Positions 54,412 to 62,955 of a stretch of 64,000 bases of DNA are shown one piece after another. Below the pieces are notes generated by a model. The model made no database searches and was not told where the DNA came from. It saw only the letters and a list, made by a program, of their open reading frames with translations. Numbering within the stretch: position 1 is the stretch's first letter; each line of letters begins with the position of its first letter. This DNA comes from Aurantibacillus circumpalustris (GTDB taxonomy: Bacteria; Bacteroidota; Bacteroidia; B-17B0; Aurantibacillaceae). Position numbers and translations under genes: made by a program. The stretch is taken from assembly GCF_029625215.1 (NCBI RefSeq), contig NZ_CP121197.1, forward strand, positions 2,418,001 through 2,482,000, given 5' to 3'.

Positions 54412-54436
54412 CCCCGCTGATGCGGGGTTTTTTTAT
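54412..54436 (+). terminator. Terminator after tRNA-His
   Basis: CCCCGC-TGAT-GCGGGG followed by seven Ts is a classic factor-independent terminator. A close copy with the same stem and loop lies at 56017-56036, after the decayed tRNA 3' copy. Confidence 0.92.
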
Positions 54437-54451
54437 TTAATTCAGAAGTGT

Positions 54452-54467
54452 CGAAAGCTTGCTTTCG
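54452..54467. repeat. Short palindrome CGAAAGC-TT-GCTTTCG
   Basis: A perfect 7-bp inverted repeat with a 2-bp centre. It lies between the tRNA terminator and the IS target palindrome and belongs to the palindrome-rich spacer in which the IS landed. Confidence 0.6.
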
Positions 54468-54503
54468 TAAGATTATGAATTAAATAAAAATCCCGACGGG
54501 TCC

Positions 54504-54515
54504 CGATAGTTATCG
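54504..54515. repeat. Left target-site duplication of the IS4 element
   Basis: CGATAGTTATCG abuts the left inverted repeat and recurs at 55921-55932. Together with the neighbouring bases it would restore the palindrome TCCCGATAGTTATCGGGA before insertion. Confidence 0.8.
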
Positions 54516-55920
54516 AATTGGCGTCAAGGTAATTCTAATGAAATTAACTTTTATGTATTGATAATTAAGAAGATAGAGGGATAAAAAAGTTTCCTGCTTG
54601 CTGTATTTTAATTGCGCTAACAAAACAAAATATGCGCACAGGAAACCATTTCAAAAATAAAATTATCTCTTTAAAAGAAAGACTAAAAGAATTAAGAATT
54701 TATTCACTTTCTCATTCATGCAATTTTCAAAAGCGACGAACCAAAAAAATCGATCCTTTAAATTTGATTTTGAGTTTTTACAATTGTAACCTAAATGGTT
54801 CGTTTTCTCTTTCTGGCTGGGCTTTTCATCTAAGTCAACTTATAAATAAACCGATTTCGAAACAGGCTATTTTTGAGCGAGTTGATGCTGATTTTATAAA
54901 TTTATGTCGCGAACTTTTAAATAGATCTTTTAATTCTAAGCGCACGGTAAATAAATTCATGAAAAAATTCAGTAATGTTTACATTCAAGATAGCACCTGT
55001 ATTCACTTACCAAGCTCATTGTATGAATTTTATCAGGGAAATAAAACTTACACAGGTAATCACTCCGTTGCGAAGATTCAGGTTATCTATAATTTAATGA
55101 AGAATACATTTGAAGAACTAATGGTTACTTCTTTTACCAGAAATGATCAGGCAGCTTCCGCTGACATCTTGCAATATATTAGCGCGGGCGACTTAATAGT
55201 AAGGGATTTAGGTTATTTTGTTTTAAGATCTCTTAAAGAGATTCTTAAGAAAGGAGCGCATTTTATTTGTCCATTACGAAAAGATGTTCATTTGTTTTTC
55301 CCACATAACAATCAACTCATTGATTTGAAGAAGCTATTAAAAAACAAAAAGTATTTGAAACAGACTGTTCTTTTAGGTAAAGAAGAAAAAGTACCTGTTA
55401 CACTTTTTGCAATTAAATTAGATCGTAAAACAGCAAGCTATAGACAAAAATACGCTATTCAGGATCGTGACAGAAGAAAAAAACTTACAATAGAAAAACT
55501 TCATTTATTAGGATGGGATGTTTTTGTAAGTTCTTGTGCAGACCTTGAACCACAAGTAATACAAGATATTTACAAAATAAGGTGGCATATAGAAATAGTT
55601 TTTAAATCATGGAAAAGTCATCTAAAATTAGAAAAAAACATCCCTAAAAGACTAAACCGACCATTTATTCCTGAAGCAATTATTTACCTCACCTTACTTT
55701 TGACTGTCTTATTTATAATGCCTGTATACCGACTAGCAATAAAAACATTTAAGGGTATAAGCTTAATAAAAACAACAAGATTTATTGTAGGATTAATGCC
55801 GCGATCGGATTGGACCTTAAGTCAAGTACAACTTAATAATAGTCGAAGATTAATAACCTACGAAACAAGGAATAGAGCGAACTTTACCGATAAAGTGGCA
55901 TTTTTAACTTGACGCCAATT
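54516..55920 (+). mobile_element. IS4-family insertion sequence (1405 bp)
   Basis: The element is bounded by inverted repeats that share AATTGGCGTCAAG exactly (16 of 17 matches when extended). It is flanked by a 12-bp direct repeat (CGATAGTTATCG), the size range of IS4-family target duplications. It carries one transposase gene whose stop codon lies inside the right inverted repeat. The ends and the coding frame are intact, so it may be active or recently acquired. The insertion point is the centre of a palindromic spacer after tRNA-His. Confidence 0.88.
54632..55912 (+). CDS. IS4-family transposase
   Basis: The 426-residue DDE transposase has catalytic Asp120 in NVYIQDSTCIHL, Asp192 in LIVRDLGYFVLRSL and Glu321 in the YREK motif YKIRWHIEIVFKSWKSH. 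This is the IS4-family signature; the fold is RNase H-like with a beta-rich insertion before the Glu. It cuts and pastes the element. The start codon falls inside an inverted repeat (GTTTCCTG 54589-54596 with CAGGAAAC 54639-54646), an arrangement that in IS10/IS50 blocks translation from read-through transcripts. The terminal TGA overlaps the right end of the element. Confidence 0.93.
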   Translation: MRTGNHFKNKIISLKERLKELRIYSLSHSCNFQKRRTKKIDPLNLILSFYNCNLNGSFSLSGWAFHLSQLINKPISKQAIFERVDADFINLCRELLNRSFNSKRTVNKFMKKFSNVYIQDSTCIHLPSSLYEFYQGNKTYTGNHSVAKIQVIYNLMKNTFEELMVTSFTRNDQAASADILQYISAGDLIVRDLGYFVLRSLKEILKKGAHFICPLRKDVHLFFPHNNQLIDLKKLLKNKKYLKQTVLLGKEEKVPVTLFAIKLDRKTASYRQKYAIQDRDRRKKLTIEKLHLLGWDVFVSSCADLEPQVIQDIYKIRWHIEIVFKSWKSHLKLEKNIPKRLNRPFIPEAIIYLTLLLTVLFIMPVYRLAIKTFKGISLIKTTRFIVGLMPRSDWTLSQVQLNNSRRLITYETRNRANFTDKVAFLT

Positions 55921-55932
55921 CGATAGTTATCG
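55921..55932. repeat. Right target-site duplication of the IS4 element
   Basis: CGATAGTTATCG directly after the right inverted repeat, matching 54504-54515. It continues as GGGATAG, completing the pre-insertion palindrome. Confidence 0.8.
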
Positions 55933-55985
55933 GGATAGTTTTGTTTGATGGAACCCCGTGTAATTTTCGGGACCAACGCAGCTAA

Positions 55986-56036
55986 TCCCATTACTTACCC
56001 AGAAAAAAATAGAAAGCCCCGCTGATGCGGGGTTTT
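55986..56036 (+). repeat. Second copy of the tRNA-His 3' end and its terminator
   Basis: TCCCATTACTTACCCA repeats bases 54380-54395 of tRNA-His, and after 15 bases the same CCCCGCTGATGCGGGG terminator stem follows with its T-run. The rest of a tRNA is missing upstream: no T-loop or anticodon arm can be seen. It is either the decayed second gene of a tandem tRNA-His pair or the far attachment site of a lost element. Confidence 0.85.
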
Positions 56037-56110
56037 TTGTTTTAAGAATTGACTCTGGATTAAAAAAAAATAAAAATTACTGCCTTTATTTTCTCTAAAA
56101 TCAAGTAAAA

Positions 56111-56346
56111 ATGACTGTAGTGCAAAATAAAATTCAAATGCCCAAAAACTATTTCAAACTGAGGACAAACATATTTTGAAGGCCATAGAATTGTTATTTG
56201 ATCAGGAGGAAGAAACTTTTGAATTAACTTCAGAGCAGAAGAAGGAATTAGATAAACAGCTTGCAGAGGTAGAAAGCGGTAAAGCTAAATTTTACAACAT
56301 GGATGAAGTTAAAAAGATGGTTCGTAAGAGCTTAAGAAAAAAATAG
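56111..56346 (+). pseudogene. Antitoxin gene with a frameshift near codon 10
   Basis: ATG 56111 opens MTVVQNKIQ, then goes out of frame and stops at 56177. From 56131 the next frame gives AQKLFQTEDKHILKAIELLF and continues to ...FELTSEQKKELDKQLAEVESGKAKFY... and the stop at 56344-56346. Joined by restoring one missing base near 56138, the product (about 77 residues) has the usual pattern of short Bacteroidota antitoxins paired with RelE/ParE toxins. It ends 1 bp before the toxin start. A start at an internal TTG (56176) would give a truncated product. Confidence 0.65.
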
Positions 56347-56347
56347 A

Positions 56348-56632
56348 ATGCTGCCGGTTTTAATTTTTGATAATGCAGCGAAAGATTTTCAAAAAGCATA
56401 TACTTATCTTGAAGAACAAGAGAATGGGTTAGGAGAAAAACTACTTAGTCGGATAACCGAATATATAGAGGTAATTGAAACAAATCCATATATTTTTAAA
56501 TCAGGATACCGACAAATAAGACAGGCTAAAATAAAACCCTTTCAACATCTTTTACGGTATAAAGTTTTTCAGGATTACGTTGCGGTTATTCAGTTGTTCC
56601 ATTGGAAACAGAACCCTATTAAAAACTTATAA
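56348..56632 (+). CDS. RelE/ParE-family toxin (second TA locus)
   Basis: The 94-residue protein follows the RelE/ParE plan: NAAKDFQKAYTYLEEQENGLGEKLLSRI, IETNPYIFKSGYRQIRQAKIKPF, LLRYKVFQDYVAVIQLFHWKQNP. The RYKV...VAVIQLFHWKQNP end is the usual fold terminus. It begins 1 bp after the antitoxin stop codon. The antitoxin frame is broken, so either the toxin is harmless or the frameshift is tolerated or erroneous. It lies next to the tRNA-His repeats, a common site for accessory genes. Confidence 0.8.
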   Translation: MLPVLIFDNAAKDFQKAYTYLEEQENGLGEKLLSRITEYIEVIETNPYIFKSGYRQIRQAKIKPFQHLLRYKVFQDYVAVIQLFHWKQNPIKNL

Positions 56633-56660
56633 ATAGATTTTTCTTATGGTGAAGGTATTT

Positions 56661-56690
56661 TTGGATAAACGAATCTTCTTTCTAACTTTG
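56661..56690 (+). promoter_or_regulatory. Promoter of the OmpA-family gene
   Basis: TTG (56661-56663) and TAACTTTG (56683-56690) are 19 bp apart, a full match to the Bacteroidota consensus. ATG 56709 follows after 18 bases; the earlier in-frame ATG at 56646 is upstream of the promoter and therefore rejected. Confidence 0.7.
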
Positions 56691-56708
56691 GTTAAACCCC
56701 CATTAAAC

Positions 56709-58763
56709 ATGAAGACAATCCATATTGCTTTAATTATATCATTACTGGCAACAACCCTAACCTATGCTCAAAACGAATTCGGAGGAATTTGCCATGATAA
56801 TTCAGGTAATCTATATTGCGCAGGATCATTTAGAAATGTGCTTGAATTAGGAAATAAATACACCATAAAATCTAAAGGTGAATCAGATGTCTATATAGCA
56901 AAGTATGAGTCTAATGGTGACTGCATATGGGCCACAAGATACGGAGGTTTATATAGTGAGAGGGTTTCTGATATTTGCAGTGATTCAAAAGGTAGTACTT
57001 ATGTTACAGGAAGTTTTAGTAACACAACAAGTTTTAGAAATTTAAAAATAGTAGCATCAACTATAAAAACATATCCTTCACCCAATTTCTACTTGGTTAA
57101 GTTAAACATTTCTGGTGATCCTGTTTGGGTTAAATCTTCTATTAATAGCGGACGAGATGATGGTGGTTTTGTAGTAACCGATCCTGCAGGAAACGTTTAT
57201 GTAAGTGGTACTTTTGATGATAAATTTGAGTGTGATGCAAAGAGTGTAACGTCAAAAGGAAAAGACGATATGTTTATTATGAAGTTAAGCGCTGGAGGTA
57301 ATTTATTGTGGCTTAAAAGTTTTGGAGATGCAGGTGATAATGGTTGCAGTGCAATTTATTTTTCAGGGGACAGAATTTACGCAGCATCATCAGAAGAAAA
57401 TAAAGAGGGTTACAATGCTAAATTACTTTGTCTTGGAGCTGGATCAGGAGAAATAATTTGGTCTAAGGTAGTTGGTACAAAGAAAGGGAGTATAGATGCA
57501 ATTACTGTAGATAATGATAAAGCAGTTCTTATCACTGGGTATGTTGAATCAAGAAATGGCAGTGATGGGCAAGAATTAATTGTTGCAAAATATGCTGTAG
57601 ATGGAGCAGATATTTGGAATAAGAGATTTACTGGCGGATTTCCAATTGGTAAGGCTTTGTCTGTAGATCAAAAGAATTCTATTTATTTAACTGGAGGATA
57701 TTCCGATTCACTTAGAATGGATCGTTTTAATATTTCAGGCTACCCTAAGGAAGATGTATTTCTGGCCAGACTTGGACCTACTGGTGTCACTAATACTGTA
57801 ATAAGTAGCGGAAACTCAAAAAATGATAGAGGGTCTAGTCTAAATATAATCAACAATAAAATAATTCTTGGTGGAACTTTTACTGATGGATTGGAATTTG
57901 GTAAAAATAAACTTAATGGGTCGGTAAATACAGTGTTTATTGCAAGTTTTGAAATAGCAAAGCTTAATTGCACAAATATGAAAATTCTATCAAGAGATGT
58001 TGATGAAGAAATAGGTGTAGCTCAAACCGACATTTACGGCAAATTATTAATCGGTACAAGTCAGAACAAAACATTTCTTTCAGATCAATCGCTTTACTTA
58101 GAAGATTTAAATGGTCTCGTTTTGAAGAGAACAATCACAGATGAACAAGGAGATTTTTCGTTTAAGAATATAGATAGCAATGTACCTATGAATCTTGTGA
58201 TCGATAAAAATGACAAAGTTAGTGAAACACAGGAAATATATCTCGCAACCCAAACCGGAATAATTATGGATAAGATGACCATAAAAGATCAAAAATTTAA
58301 GTACCACATTATAAGTGCGGAAATTGTTAAGATGCAAGAGATGCCCGAAGAAAATGTTGAATTAAAATTTCAAGAGTTCGGTACCAATGGTGGAAAAGAA
58401 TTTATGGTAACCGAGCGGATATCCTATGAATCAGGTTCATGGAGTGTTCCTGTGGAAGCAATTCCTGATCTAAAAAAGATAGCTCAACATATGAAGCGTT
58501 TTTCAAGGATTAGACTTGAAATTAATGGACATACAGATGCTTTAGGAGACGAAACTTTTAATAAAAATCTTTCTACAATACGAGGAGAAGAAGTAAAGGA
58601 GTTTCTTGTAAAGTTGGGTGTGTCTATGAAACGAATAAGTGTAATCGGCCATGGAGAAGAAAATATTATTAATAGATGTCATGAGGGTGTGAATTGCTCT
58701 GAGAGTGAGCATGCTTATAACAGACGCACTGAATTCAGGTTTTACATGGGGCCAGGACTTTGA
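56709..58763 (+). CDS. OmpA-family envelope protein with SBBP-like propeller and CRD
   Basis: From ATG 56709 the product has 684 residues with a signal peptide (MKTIHIALIISLLATTLTYAQ). About 390 residues of SBBP-like repeats follow (YESNGDCIWATRYGGLYSERV, GGNLLWLKSFGDAGDNGCSA), then a short carboxypeptidase-regulatory-like domain (about 430-490). The C-terminal OmpA-type peptidoglycan-binding domain (about 590-684) carries IRLEINGHTDALGDETFNKN and CSESEHAYNRRTEFRFYMG. It would tether the outer membrane to murein, as PorE does, but with a different N-terminal sensor part. The gene is monocistronic. Confidence 0.88.
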   Translation: MKTIHIALIISLLATTLTYAQNEFGGICHDNSGNLYCAGSFRNVLELGNKYTIKSKGESDVYIAKYESNGDCIWATRYGGLYSERVSDICSDSKGSTYVTGSFSNTTSFRNLKIVASTIKTYPSPNFYLVKLNISGDPVWVKSSINSGRDDGGFVVTDPAGNVYVSGTFDDKFECDAKSVTSKGKDDMFIMKLSAGGNLLWLKSFGDAGDNGCSAIYFSGDRIYAASSEENKEGYNAKLLCLGAGSGEIIWSKVVGTKKGSIDAITVDNDKAVLITGYVESRNGSDGQELIVAKYAVDGADIWNKRFTGGFPIGKALSVDQKNSIYLTGGYSDSLRMDRFNISGYPKEDVFLARLGPTGVTNTVISSGNSKNDRGSSLNIINNKIILGGTFTDGLEFGKNKLNGSVNTVFIASFEIAKLNCTNMKILSRDVDEEIGVAQTDIYGKLLIGTSQNKTFLSDQSLYLEDLNGLVLKRTITDEQGDFSFKNIDSNVPMNLVIDKNDKVSETQEIYLATQTGIIMDKMTIKDQKFKYHIISAEIVKMQEMPEENVELKFQEFGTNGGKEFMVTERISYESGSWSVPVEAIPDLKKIAQHMKRFSRIRLEINGHTDALGDETFNKNLSTIRGEEVKEFLVKLGVSMKRISVIGHGEENIINRCHEGVNCSESEHAYNRRTEFRFYMGPGL

Positions 58764-58886
58764 TTTAATATGGTTGGAAGTTCCGAGATATAAAACTACA
58801 CCGGCACCAAAGATTCCAATAAATTTCGGAAAGTAATACTGAAGTAAAATAAAGTTTATGCAATTTTATTGCAAAGAATTAATCAA

Positions 58887-58919
58887 AAAAAGCCGAACTC
58901 TTTCAAGCTCGGCTTTCTT
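58887..58919. terminator. Bidirectional terminator between the OmpA-family gene and fbp
   Basis: AAAAAAAGCCGAACTC and the complementary AGCTCGGCTTTCTT form a stem of eight or more pairs with a short loop, flanked by an A-run and a T-rich run. It can stop both converging transcripts. Confidence 0.8.
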
Positions 58920-58937
58920 ATTTATAATCTGTTTACT

Positions 58938-59951
58938 CTAAACTTTTTCTAAAGAATATTTAGCCATAAACTCCATAGCTTTGTCAACCATTGAAGAACT
59001 GCCTAAAAATAGTGGTGTGCGTTGATGTAATTCTGTTAAAGGAATTTCCATAATACGTTTACCACCTGTGGTTGCTTTGCCTCCTGCTTGTTCTATCAAA
59101 TAAGCCAATGGATTACACTCGTATAACAAACGTAATTTTCCGTTAGGAGATTTTGTTGTGGTTGGATAAATATAAATACCGCCTTTAATTAAGTTACGGT
59201 GAATGTCGGCAACCCCAGAACCGATATACCTTGAAGAGTAGGGACGGTTAGTGGCTTTGTCTTCTTCCTGACAATATTTTAAATATTTTTTTACACCGTC
59301 AGGAAAATGTAGATAATTTCCTTCGTTGATAGAATACATTTTTCCTTCTTTAGGTGTTTGCATGTTTGGATGCGATAAACAAAATTCACCAATACTTGGA
59401 TCTAGGGTAAACCCGTTAACGCCTTTACCGGTGGTATACACAAGCATACAACTTGACCCGTAAATAACATAACCAGCAGCTACTTGTTCTGTACCACGTT
59501 GCATAAAGTCTTCCAAAGTACCAGGCCCACTTAAACTCAAACGACGGTAAACCGAAAAAATAGTTCCAACCGAAACATTCACATCTATATTAGAAGATCC
59601 ATCGAGTGGATCCATAGCAATTACATATTTTGCGCTTTTTGAAATCTCAGAATCAATTGGTATGATGTCGTCGTTTTCTTCACTAGCAATGGCACAAACT
59701 TCACCACCTGCTTTAAAAGCCGCAATGAATTGTTCGTTGGCATAAATGTCTAATTTTTTTACGCGTTCACCTTGAATATTGGTTTCACCTGTTTCTCCTA
59801 AAATATCTACTAAACCAGCTTTATTAACCTCCCTGTTTACAATCTTTGCAGCAATACCAATATCACGTAAAAGTCTTGATAACTCACCCTTTGCATAAGG
59901 AAAATCCGCCTGTTTCTCAATAATAAATTGACCTAATGTTTTCACGTTCAT
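58938..59951 (-). CDS. fbp: Class I fructose-1,6-bisphosphatase
   Basis: The 337-residue enzyme has the metal and phosphate sites of class I FBPases: [40 protein letters not shown] and [29 protein letters not shown]. It removes the 1-phosphate of fructose 1,6-bisphosphate in gluconeogenesis. Length is standard. It stands alone on the minus strand with its own terminator. The gene upstream on the same strand is an MFS transporter 133 bp away. Confidence 0.96.
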   Translation of the reverse strand: MNVKTLGQFIIEKQADFPYAKGELSRLLRDIGIAAKIVNREVNKAGLVDILGETGETNIQGERVKKLDIYANEQFIAAFKAGGEVCAIASEENDDIIPIDSEISKSAKYVIAMDPLDGSSNIDVNVSVGTIFSVYRRLSLSGPGTLEDFMQRGTEQVAAGYVIYGSSCMLVYTTGKGVNGFTLDPSIGEFCLSHPNMQTPKEGKMYSINEGNYLHFPDGVKKYLKYCQEEDKATNRPYSSRYIGSGVADIHRNLIKGGIYIYPTTTKSPNGKLRLLYECNPLAYLIEQAGGKATTGGKRIMEIPLTELHQRTPLFLGSSSMVDKAMEFMAKYSLEKV

Positions 59952-60084
59952 AAGTTAAATTTTGAAACGCAAATTTAGCAATTTTAAACGGAAAATGCTT
60001 GTTTTTTTATCACACTTATTTCCTTAGGTATTACGCAGTTACAAGCTGTTATTGGACTCGCAGAGTAGAGTGGTGAATTTTAGA

Positions 60085-61332
60085 TCATGACGCAAGAGAA
60101 ATGTTATTTGGTTTTATTTTTCTAAGAAAAAACAAGCTGAATAAGGATACAAAACACATAATTGTAAACGCAGAATTATAGTTCGTTCTCACTACAATTA
60201 AACCAGCTGTCCAAACAGCCCAAGACTCGCAGGCATTTGTAGCAGCCATAAATGTACTAAATTGAGTAGCACCTAGTTTTGGATTGGTAATACTCATAAA
60301 TAAAGCGTAAGATGAAGAAGTAAACATACCGACAAAGAAATACATACCTGTAAAAAGACTTAACCAGGTATAGGCTGGAACATCTTTGTTTAAAATACCA
60401 ATTAAAGAAATCAAAACGATCATAAAAACAAATCCGCACAAAAAATAGAGGAGAGCTTTTTTTCTTTTGATCTTATCTGAGAGAAATCCTCCCGCTATGC
60501 CGCCTATTAACGTAGATATAGTTACTGGAAATCCAAAGAAATATCCAATGCTTGACTCATCAATTCCTTTGTCTGTTAAAAACGGACCGGCCATTGAACC
60601 CGCAACTTCAAAGGCAGCGGCAGCGGTTAGCGCAAAGGCAAGTGTATACCAGGTTTGTTTGCTTAAAAATGTTTCTTTAAGATTAGTTTTAAAGCTTGAT
60701 AGAAGTTTTTGTTCATCCATTAAAGTAGCAGATTCTTTTATAAAAAGAAGTAAGATCATAATATTTAAAATTACAAGAACCATGAGTGCAATGGTAAGCT
60801 GTAAACCAATTATCGAAATAAAAATAAGTGTTCCGCCCCCAAAAAGTCCTCTGCCCAAAAGCATTCCGGCTTGCATATAACCATTAAATATTCCTTTTTC
60901 ATCATCTGCCACGGTATTAATAACCAAAGCGTCAACCGACACATCTTGTGTAGCAGCGCATAAAGAGTGAAGAAATAAAAGCCCAGCCCATAACATAACA
61001 TTATTTTCAATTGGTATAAAAATGAGTGGTAGTAAGGTTAAGCACATAAAGATTTGTGAGATGGCGATCCAGGATTTATAGCCGTAACGTGTAGACCTGA
61101 AAATATCAATGAGCGGCGCCCATAAAAATTTAAATACCCATGGAAGAACAAGAATAGCAGTGAACGTTCCAATAACGTCAACCCCCACACCAGTTTGTCT
61201 CAGTAAAGTTGGCATGGCCCACCAAATAAAACCAATGGGAGCACCTTCAGCGAAATAAAAAGCAAATGCGGTTAATGCCCTTCCTGATTTGGAGTTTAAT
61301 AAATTTAATTTTTGTGTATTGGGAAATAACAT
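60085..61332 (-). CDS. MFS transporter, AmpG-like
   Basis: The 415-residue protein has twelve hydrophobic segments. The opening ALTAFAFYFAEGAPIGFIWWAMPTLLR, the FLWAPLIDIFRSTRYGYKSWIAISQ segment and QDVSVDALVINTVADDEKG after helix 4 resemble the AmpG / acetyl-CoA-like MFS branch, which imports anhydromuropeptides in proteobacteria. Genuine AmpG function cannot be assumed, because Bacteroidota use the family for several solutes. Murein recycling would fit the epimerase and MltD genes in the same window, though they are far apart. Orientation is the same as that of fbp. Confidence 0.8.
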   Translation of the reverse strand: MLFPNTQKLNLLNSKSGRALTAFAFYFAEGAPIGFIWWAMPTLLRQTGVGVDVIGTFTAILVLPWVFKFLWAPLIDIFRSTRYGYKSWIAISQIFMCLTLLPLIFIPIENNVMLWAGLLFLHSLCAATQDVSVDALVINTVADDEKGIFNGYMQAGMLLGRGLFGGGTLIFISIIGLQLTIALMVLVILNIMILLLFIKESATLMDEQKLLSSFKTNLKETFLSKQTWYTLAFALTAAAAFEVAGSMAGPFLTDKGIDESSIGYFFGFPVTISTLIGGIAGGFLSDKIKRKKALLYFLCGFVFMIVLISLIGILNKDVPAYTWLSLFTGMYFFVGMFTSSSYALFMSITNPKLGATQFSTFMAATNACESWAVWTAGLIVVRTNYNSAFTIMCFVSLFSLFFLRKIKPNNISLAS

Positions 61333-61419
61333 AAATAATTAAATCTACCATTTTCTGGGGGATTCTTCAATTCTTAGAATGCAAGCGTGATACTTTTAAG
61401 GATTTTTTTTGAAACGATT

Positions 61420-61692
61420 TTAGCTAGAAAAATCTTCGTTCAAAAATTCTTTCCAATTGCTAAGGTTAGCAATGACTTGAATTTGACGGTACTTAAGGTG
61501 AAATTGCTGCTCATCGCTTTGAGCATTTAATACATTAATTCTGTATTTATCGAAATTTGCTAAAGCTGTTTTTTCTTCTAGACTTAACTTTACGCCACTA
61601 AATTCTTTGTCGCGCAAATCATTAATGCTAACAACTAAACCAGTAGTTTTTTTATTAAGTAATACGGAGAGAAAATCAGTTTTATATTCCAC
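61420..61692 (-). CDS. Small hypothetical protein
   Basis: The 90-residue acidic protein (MEYKTDFLSVLLNKKTTGLVVSINDLRDKEFSGVKLSLEE...) is mostly helical and lacks a signal peptide or membrane segment. I recognise no family. It begins on the minus strand 90 bp before the divergent DUF6973-like gene. The complete frame, normal composition and clear ATG favour a real gene over a chance frame. Confidence 0.6.
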   Translation of the reverse strand: MEYKTDFLSVLLNKKTTGLVVSINDLRDKEFSGVKLSLEEKTALANFDKYRINVLNAQSDEQQFHLKYRQIQVIANLSNWKEFLNEDFSS

Positions 61693-61781
61693 ATGTTAAA
61701 AATAGCTTTTAGGAATGATTTGAAAAAAGCGTTTCTGAATATTATACTAACATTGTGGTGTTAATTGTACTTTTTTAAGAA

Positions 61782-62399
61782 ATGTCTGTTTTGAGAGTGT
61801 CAAGAAAAATAGTTGTTTGTTTTTTACTAGTGAGCTCATATTCTTGGTCACAATTACCGAAACTAGGCAAGTATGAGCGTTGTTGGGCATTAACACATCC
61901 TTTTGCAGCACTAAAAGTAAAACGGATTACAAAAGAATGTAAGATATATTCTGATCAGATTTCAATCAAAAGTGAATTAGACGGTTTCAGTAATGGAGGA
62001 AAGTTAGACGCCTATCGACATAGTTTGTACATGGCTGCTTGTGCACAAAAAATTAAAGTGCGAAAACTTCGAAGACTGGGTATTGCACATGAAAAAACAA
62101 ATTACCGACAGTTTTTAAAATCCGAAAAGGAAGAAGGAGAGTTGGCAGATAGTTTAAGTTCTGTAATGGATCTTTTTAATAATGAACTTGGATTTAAAAT
62201 CGGCTTTCAAAATAAAAAGATATTTCTGGAACATATAAGTGAACTTGTAATCGATGAAATAAAAAAGGGAAATGCACTTATCATGAAAAGAAATAGGTCT
62301 GGAGCATATTTAGATTGTGAAGGAAATCTTATTGATTTGAAAAAATATAATCGAACTTGGAACATTCCTAAATGTCTTGTATCATCAAAGAATAATTAG
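61782..62399 (+). CDS. Exported protein with a DUF6973-like His-containing domain
   Basis: The 205-residue protein has a signal peptide (KIVVCFLLVSSYSWSQ). The body contains NGGKLDAYRHSLYMAACAQK and LRRLGIAHEKTNYRQFLKSE, a D-x-x-RH ... H-E arrangement that resembles DUF6973-type domains (D/NxxDAxRHxxW ... AHE), which have been linked to toxin-like secreted proteins. The resemblance is to a pattern I recall and not a search result. The His, Asp and Glu could form a metal or catalytic site. No immunity-like partner with matching features is obvious next to it. Confidence 0.55.
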   Translation: MSVLRVSRKIVVCFLLVSSYSWSQLPKLGKYERCWALTHPFAALKVKRITKECKIYSDQISIKSELDGFSNGGKLDAYRHSLYMAACAQKIKVRKLRRLGIAHEKTNYRQFLKSEKEEGELADSLSSVMDLFNNELGFKIGFQNKKIFLEHISELVIDEIKKGNALIMKRNRSGAYLDCEGNLIDLKKYNRTWNIPKCLVSSKNN

Positions 62400-62422
62400 A
62401 TCATACACAATTCTCGAAGGTT

Positions 62423-62908
62423 CTAAGATTTCTTCCCCTCGTCAAAACTCTGCAATTGCTCAAAATTTAATTTGCAATTAATCCACTCCGCATCAAAATT
62501 CGAATCATATTTTTTGTAGAAATTAATGGCAGCCTCATTCCAATCCAGCACCTGCCATTCCATTCGTTTTACTTTTTCTTTTTGTGCAATTTTCGCAACT
62601 TCGTTAAACAGTAATTTTCCGTAACCATTTTTGCGTTCTTCTTCTGTAACGATAATATCTTCTAGAAAAAGACATCTACCTTTCCAGGTTGAATATTTGT
62701 AGTAATAGAGAGCAATACCAATTATCTCGTTTTCTTTTTCAAGCACAAAAAAATCAAAGAGTTTGTTTTTCCCAAAACCTGAATTTGTCATTTCTTGAAT
62801 ATTTACTTCTACTTCAGTAGGTGCATTTTCAAATACAGCGAGTTCTTTTACCAAATTGAGCGCTTGTGGCACATCGTTTTCTGTTCCTTTTCTGATGATG
62901 ATTGACAT
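62423..62908 (-). CDS. GNAT-family N-acetyltransferase
   Basis: The 161-residue protein has the GNAT pattern: IIRKGTENDVPQALNLVKELAV at the start, the acetyl-CoA loop in IIVTEEERKNGYGKLLFNEVA and RMEWQVLDWNEAAINFYKKYDSNFD at the end. It resembles the diamine/thialysine acetyltransferase branch, which acetylates polyamines or amino acids, but the substrate is not safe to name. Length fits. It is convergent with the DUF6973-like gene, 23 bp away, and is followed upstream by the repeat field. Confidence 0.88.
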   Translation of the reverse strand: MSIIIRKGTENDVPQALNLVKELAVFENAPTEVEVNIQEMTNSGFGKNKLFDFFVLEKENEIIGIALYYYKYSTWKGRCLFLEDIIVTEEERKNGYGKLLFNEVAKIAQKEKVKRMEWQVLDWNEAAINFYKKYDSNFDAEWINCKLNFEQLQSFDEGKKS

Positions 62909-62955
62909 GATGCTAAAATACTATTTTTTACCAAAAAATTAAATGAGTGTAAAAT

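Noticed and set aside
54380-56001. A complete integrative element between the two tRNA-His 3' copies
   Set aside because: Only an IS4 transposase lies between them; there is no tyrosine recombinase or cargo, and the terminator is duplicated as well, which a simple att repeat would not explain.
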